Shown here one piece after another: positions 61,477-64,000 of a stretch of 64,000 bases of DNA (position 1 is its first letter; each line of letters starts with the position of its first letter). The translations under genes and the position numbers were made by a program. This stretch comes from an uncultured Rhizobium sp. (lineage in GTDB: Bacteria > Pseudomonadota > Alphaproteobacteria > Rhizobiales > Rhizobiaceae): NCBI GenBank assembly GCA_945952415.1, contig CAMFIF010000003.1, forward strand, positions 217,186 to 281,185. Reading direction: 5' to 3'. The notes below the pieces were generated by a model that was not told where the DNA came from, did no database searches, and saw only the letters and a list, made by a program, of their open reading frames with translations.

Positions 61477-62220
61477 ATGACGAAGAGCTGCGCGGATTGC
61501 CGGAACGGCAGTGGTTTCGATCTGCCCTTCTCCATGGCCTTCCAGCCGATCACCAATATCGCGACCGGCAAGGTCTTCGCCTATGAGGCGCTGGTGCGCG
61601 GCCCCGGAGGCGAAGGCGCAGGCTCGGTGCTCAGTCAGGTGAGCAACGACAATCGCTATGCCTTCGACCAGCAATGCCGGGTCAAGGCGATCGAGCTGGC
61701 GGCCCGCCTGTACGACATGCAAGACGAGGCGAAGCTGTCGATCAATTTCATGCCGAATGCGGTCTATGAGCCCCGCGCCTGTATCCGTGTGACGCTGGCG
61801 ACCGCGCTGAAGACCGGCTTTCCGCTGAACCGGATCATCTTCGAATTCACCGAAAACGAGCAGATGGACACCCAGCACCTGCTGAACATCCTGCGCTGCT
61901 ACCGCGATATCGGCTTCTTGACCGCCATAGACGATTTCGGTGCCGGCCATGCGGGCCTGAAGCTGCTCACCAATTTCCAGCCGGACATTGTCAAGCTCGA
62001 CATGGATCTTATCCGCGGCATCGATATCGATCCCGTGCGTCGAACCATCGTGCGCCACACGCTGGCTCTGCTGGCGGAATTGTCGATCACCCCGATCTGC
62101 GAGGGCGTGGAAACCCGCGAGGAAATGAAGGTTCTCCGGGATCTGGGCGTGGAGCTCATGCAGGGCTACGTGCTCGCCCGGCCCCATTTCGAGGCCCTGC
62201 CCATTCCGGCCTGCGCCTGA
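61477..62220 (+). CDS. EAL-domain c-di-GMP phosphodiesterase
   Basis: A 247-residue protein that is an EAL domain alone. Catalytic and metal residues are in place: YEALVRG (EAL), LSINFMPN, IIFEFTENE, AIDDFGAGHAG, IVKLDMDLIRG, ICEGVETREE and LMQGYVLARP. It should hydrolyse c-di-GMP to pGpG. The N-terminus has a C-x-x-C motif (SCADCRNG) that could bind metal or sense redox state. The upstream region shares TAGATArTAAT with that of the following Tad gene. Confidence 0.93.
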   Translation: MTKSCADCRNGSGFDLPFSMAFQPITNIATGKVFAYEALVRGPGGEGAGSVLSQVSNDNRYAFDQQCRVKAIELAARLYDMQDEAKLSINFMPNAVYEPRACIRVTLATALKTGFPLNRIIFEFTENEQMDTQHLLNILRCYRDIGFLTAIDDFGAGHAGLKLLTNFQPDIVKLDMDLIRGIDIDPVRRTIVRHTLALLAELSITPICEGVETREEMKVLRDLGVELMQGYVLARPHFEALPIPACA

Positions 62221-62298
62221 ACCGATTGAACGAACGACACCAACAGAACCGAGCCAAGCCCCGAGACATCCGGCCGACCTTCCTGCGCGGCAAAACCA

Positions 62299-62335
62299 AT
62301 AATTACTTTTTATAATTTTACTAGATAGTAATTAT
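62299..62335. promoter_or_regulatory. 9-bp inverted repeat upstream of Tad/VWA gene
   Basis: ATAATTACT (62299-62307) and AGTAATTAT (62327-62335) form a perfect dyad with a 19-base spacer in AT-rich DNA, 66 bases before the start codon. It overlaps the TAGATAGTAAT motif (62322-62332) shared with the EAL gene. Confidence 0.5.
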
Positions 62336-62400
62336 CCATATTTTGTTAAATTAAACACTTTCATGCGAAGCTGCGCCTCTACTTAAGGAGGTGCTTTGCA

Positions 62401-63693
62401 GTGATGTGGCGTCTGAAAAAAGATCGAAGCGGCAACTTCGGCATGATGTCCGCTATCGTTTTCCCGGTTCTCCTGGGGGCAGCGGGCATGGCCGTCGATG
62501 TTGCCACGGCGCTGATGACACGCAGCACCATGGACCAGGCAGCAGATGCGGCCATGGTGGGGGTGGTGTCTGAGAAATCGGCCGCCGCCGCCAAGGCGTT
62601 CCAGATGACCGAGGATGGCAATATTTCCGTTTCGGAAGCGGAGGCGGTGAAGTTCTTCAAGGCGGAACTGCCCGCCAGCTATGTGGACGCGCTGACCAAT
62701 ACGAGCGTCTCCGTGATGAAGGTGGGCAGCAAGCTGAAGACCACTTTCAGCTACCAGGCCAAGGTGCCGACCACCTTCCTCCGCGTGATCGGCCAGGATA
62801 GCGTCGACATCGCAGGTAGCGTCACCACCGAATACCAGCTCGAAACCTTCAGGGACTTCTACGTGCTGGTGGACAATACGCCCTCCATGGGCGTAGCGGC
62901 CACGCCTGCCGATGTCTCCAAGATGGTGGCGAATACCGGCGACAAATGCGCCTTTGCCTGCCACATCAACAATGCGGGCGTGGAAGACAAGAATGATTAC
63001 TACAACCTGGCCAAGAAGCTCGGCGTAACGATCCGCATCGACGTGGTGGCCCAGGCCACCGCTGCCCTGATGGATACGGCCACCAACCAGCGGGTCGTCT
63101 CAAACCAGTACCGCATGGCGATCTACACCTTCGGGGAAAAGGCCGAAGACACGAAGCTGCTCGAAGTCACGCCGCCGACGGTGGACCTGGCGCTTGCCAA
63201 GACCAAGGCGGCCGGCATCCAGCTGATGACCATCCCTAAGCAGGGCTATAACAACGACCAGCAGACGAGCTTCGACAACGCGCTCACCCAGATCAAGACC
63301 AAGATGGGCGCCCAGGGCAGCGGCACTTCATCCGCCGATTCGGAAAAGGTGGTGCTCCTCGTTTCCGATGGTGTAGGCGACAGCTACAAGCCCACGACCT
63401 GCACAAAGCCAACGACTGGCGGTCGCTGCCAGGAACCGCTGGACGTGAAGCTCTGCGATGCCTTGAAAGCGCAGAATTACAAGGTGGCCGTGCTCTACAC
63501 CACCTATCTGCCGCTTCCGACCAATTCCTGGTACAATAGCTGGATCGCCCCCTTCCAGAACGAAATCCCCACCAAGATGAAAGCCTGCGCCAGCGACGGC
63601 CTCTTCTTCGAAGTCACGCCGACGCAGGGCATCAAGGAAGCCATGAGCGCCCTCTTCATGAAGATCGTCACTCAGCCCCGCATCACCAGCTGA
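62401..63693 (+). CDS. Tad pilus-type protein with von Willebrand A domain (TadG-like)
   Basis: A 430-residue protein. RLKKDRSGNFGMMSAIVFPV followed by GAAGMAVDVATALMTRSTMD is the Tad N-terminal anchor motif, with one membrane helix. YVLVDNTPSMGVAATPAD has a MIDAS-like D-x-N/S-x-S, and VVLLVSDGVGDSYK a later VWA strand, placing residues 150-425 in a VWA domain. Such TadG-like proteins are exported and may assist pili or adhesion. AAGGAGG lies nine bases before the GTG at 62401; ATG 62404 is an alternative. Confidence 0.9.
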   Translation: MMWRLKKDRSGNFGMMSAIVFPVLLGAAGMAVDVATALMTRSTMDQAADAAMVGVVSEKSAAAAKAFQMTEDGNISVSEAEAVKFFKAELPASYVDALTNTSVSVMKVGSKLKTTFSYQAKVPTTFLRVIGQDSVDIAGSVTTEYQLETFRDFYVLVDNTPSMGVAATPADVSKMVANTGDKCAFACHINNAGVEDKNDYYNLAKKLGVTIRIDVVAQATAALMDTATNQRVVSNQYRMAIYTFGEKAEDTKLLEVTPPTVDLALAKTKAAGIQLMTIPKQGYNNDQQTSFDNALTQIKTKMGAQGSGTSSADSEKVVLLVSDGVGDSYKPTTCTKPTTGGRCQEPLDVKLCDALKAQNYKVAVLYTTYLPLPTNSWYNSWIAPFQNEIPTKMKACASDGLFFEVTPTQGIKEAMSALFMKIVTQPRITS

Positions 63694-64000
63694 TGCGGGG
63701 AGGACCGGCGATCGGCAGCCCGATCCGTGTCCATGGCTGCTATCACGATCTCGTCGGCAATCGATCTTGGGAAATGCCGGTCGAAATCCACCCTCTGCGA
63801 GAGCGGCCTTGGGAACCTGGACCATAGGGGAAAGAAAATCGGCGATCCGCAGGACTTTGGGCGCGCAACGCACAGAAGGCCCCACACCGGTTCGCATGCG
63901 CAGAACTGGGCCGCCAAGCCCATTATAATACTCAAAGTTTGTGGATGTCCGACCTGAGAGATAGGTGACGAAACGTACCGGAGACATGGGTAACACTTTT
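63694..64000. other. 3' region without recognised gene
   Basis: This 307-base stretch carries open frames on both strands but none has a family resemblance, ribosome site or start that I trust. It may contain the end of a gene lying outside the window. Confidence 0.4.

Noticed and set aside
63328..63996. Minus-strand frame of 222 codons at the right edge
   Set aside because: Its 3' half is antisense to the Tad/VWA gene and the rest has no recognisable motif; it may only be an open frame by chance.

Overview
The window looks like a stretch of chromosome from an alphaproteobacterium of the order Hyphomicrobiales, most likely family Rhizobiaceae. The evidence is high GC coding sequence and a cell-cycle block with sciP, fliJ, ctrA and chpT. 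Further support comes from an alphaproteobacterial rpoH, an EipA (DUF1134) envelope protein, heterotetrameric sarcosine oxidase genes and a reductive pyrimidine pathway with a RutR-like repressor. No rRNA, tRNA, CRISPR array, integrase or transposase was recognised. I identified proteins by reading motifs only; no database search was run.

Region 1 (1-8,840): the 3' end of an ABC-type protein with degraded ATPase motifs, a cyclic-nucleotide-binding protein, a calcineurin-like phosphoesterase and an MBL-fold hydrolase. These are followed by a polysaccharide deacetylase/glycosyltransferase pair, an FkbM methyltransferase, a group II truncated hemoglobin, a small membrane protein and a DUF2325 protein. 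Region 2 (9,256-22,971): reductive pyrimidine catabolism, with preT-preA, a RutR-like TetR regulator, an amidohydrolase (beta-ureidopropionase type), dihydropyrimidinase and an NMT1/THI5-type ABC importer. Two RutR-like palindromes lie in its control regions. It is interrupted by a small block (XRE regulator, FMN reductase, RHH protein, EamA transporter) and by a DUF559 endonuclease gene bracketed by GC-rich palindromic repeats.

Region 3 (23,535-30,782): an RND efflux pair, a Crp/Fnr regulator preceded by a perfect FNR-type box, a diguanylate cyclase and an LprI-like protein. Region 4 (30,910-36,419): a complete branched-chain amino acid ABC transporter with a DUF6867 gene inside it. Region 5 (36,879-44,667): demethylation of dimethylglycine and sarcosine (dimethylglycine dehydrogenase-like protein, soxBDAG), all on the minus strand. 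Region 6 (45,000-46,956): cysQ and an orphan DUF2793 phage-type gene.

Region 7 (47,362-51,515) is the cell-cycle control block: sciP, fliJ, ctrA, a divergent receiver protein, chpT and eipA. Its intergenic regions carry CtrA-box-like motifs and clusters of the CcrM methylation target GANTC. Region 8 (51,606-60,315) has a membrane-anchored coiled-coil protein, a TrmH-family methyltransferase, a small membrane protein, rluD, rpoH, a large low-complexity membrane protein and purA. Region 9 (60,512-64,000) has an EamA transporter, an EAL phosphodiesterase, a Tad/VWA protein and a 3' end without a convincing gene.

The most interesting signals are the DUF559 gene with its flanking palindromes, the control DNA of sciP and ctrA, the inferred RutR regulon, the pseudo-ATPase ABC protein and a codon-anomalous insert in the RND pump.
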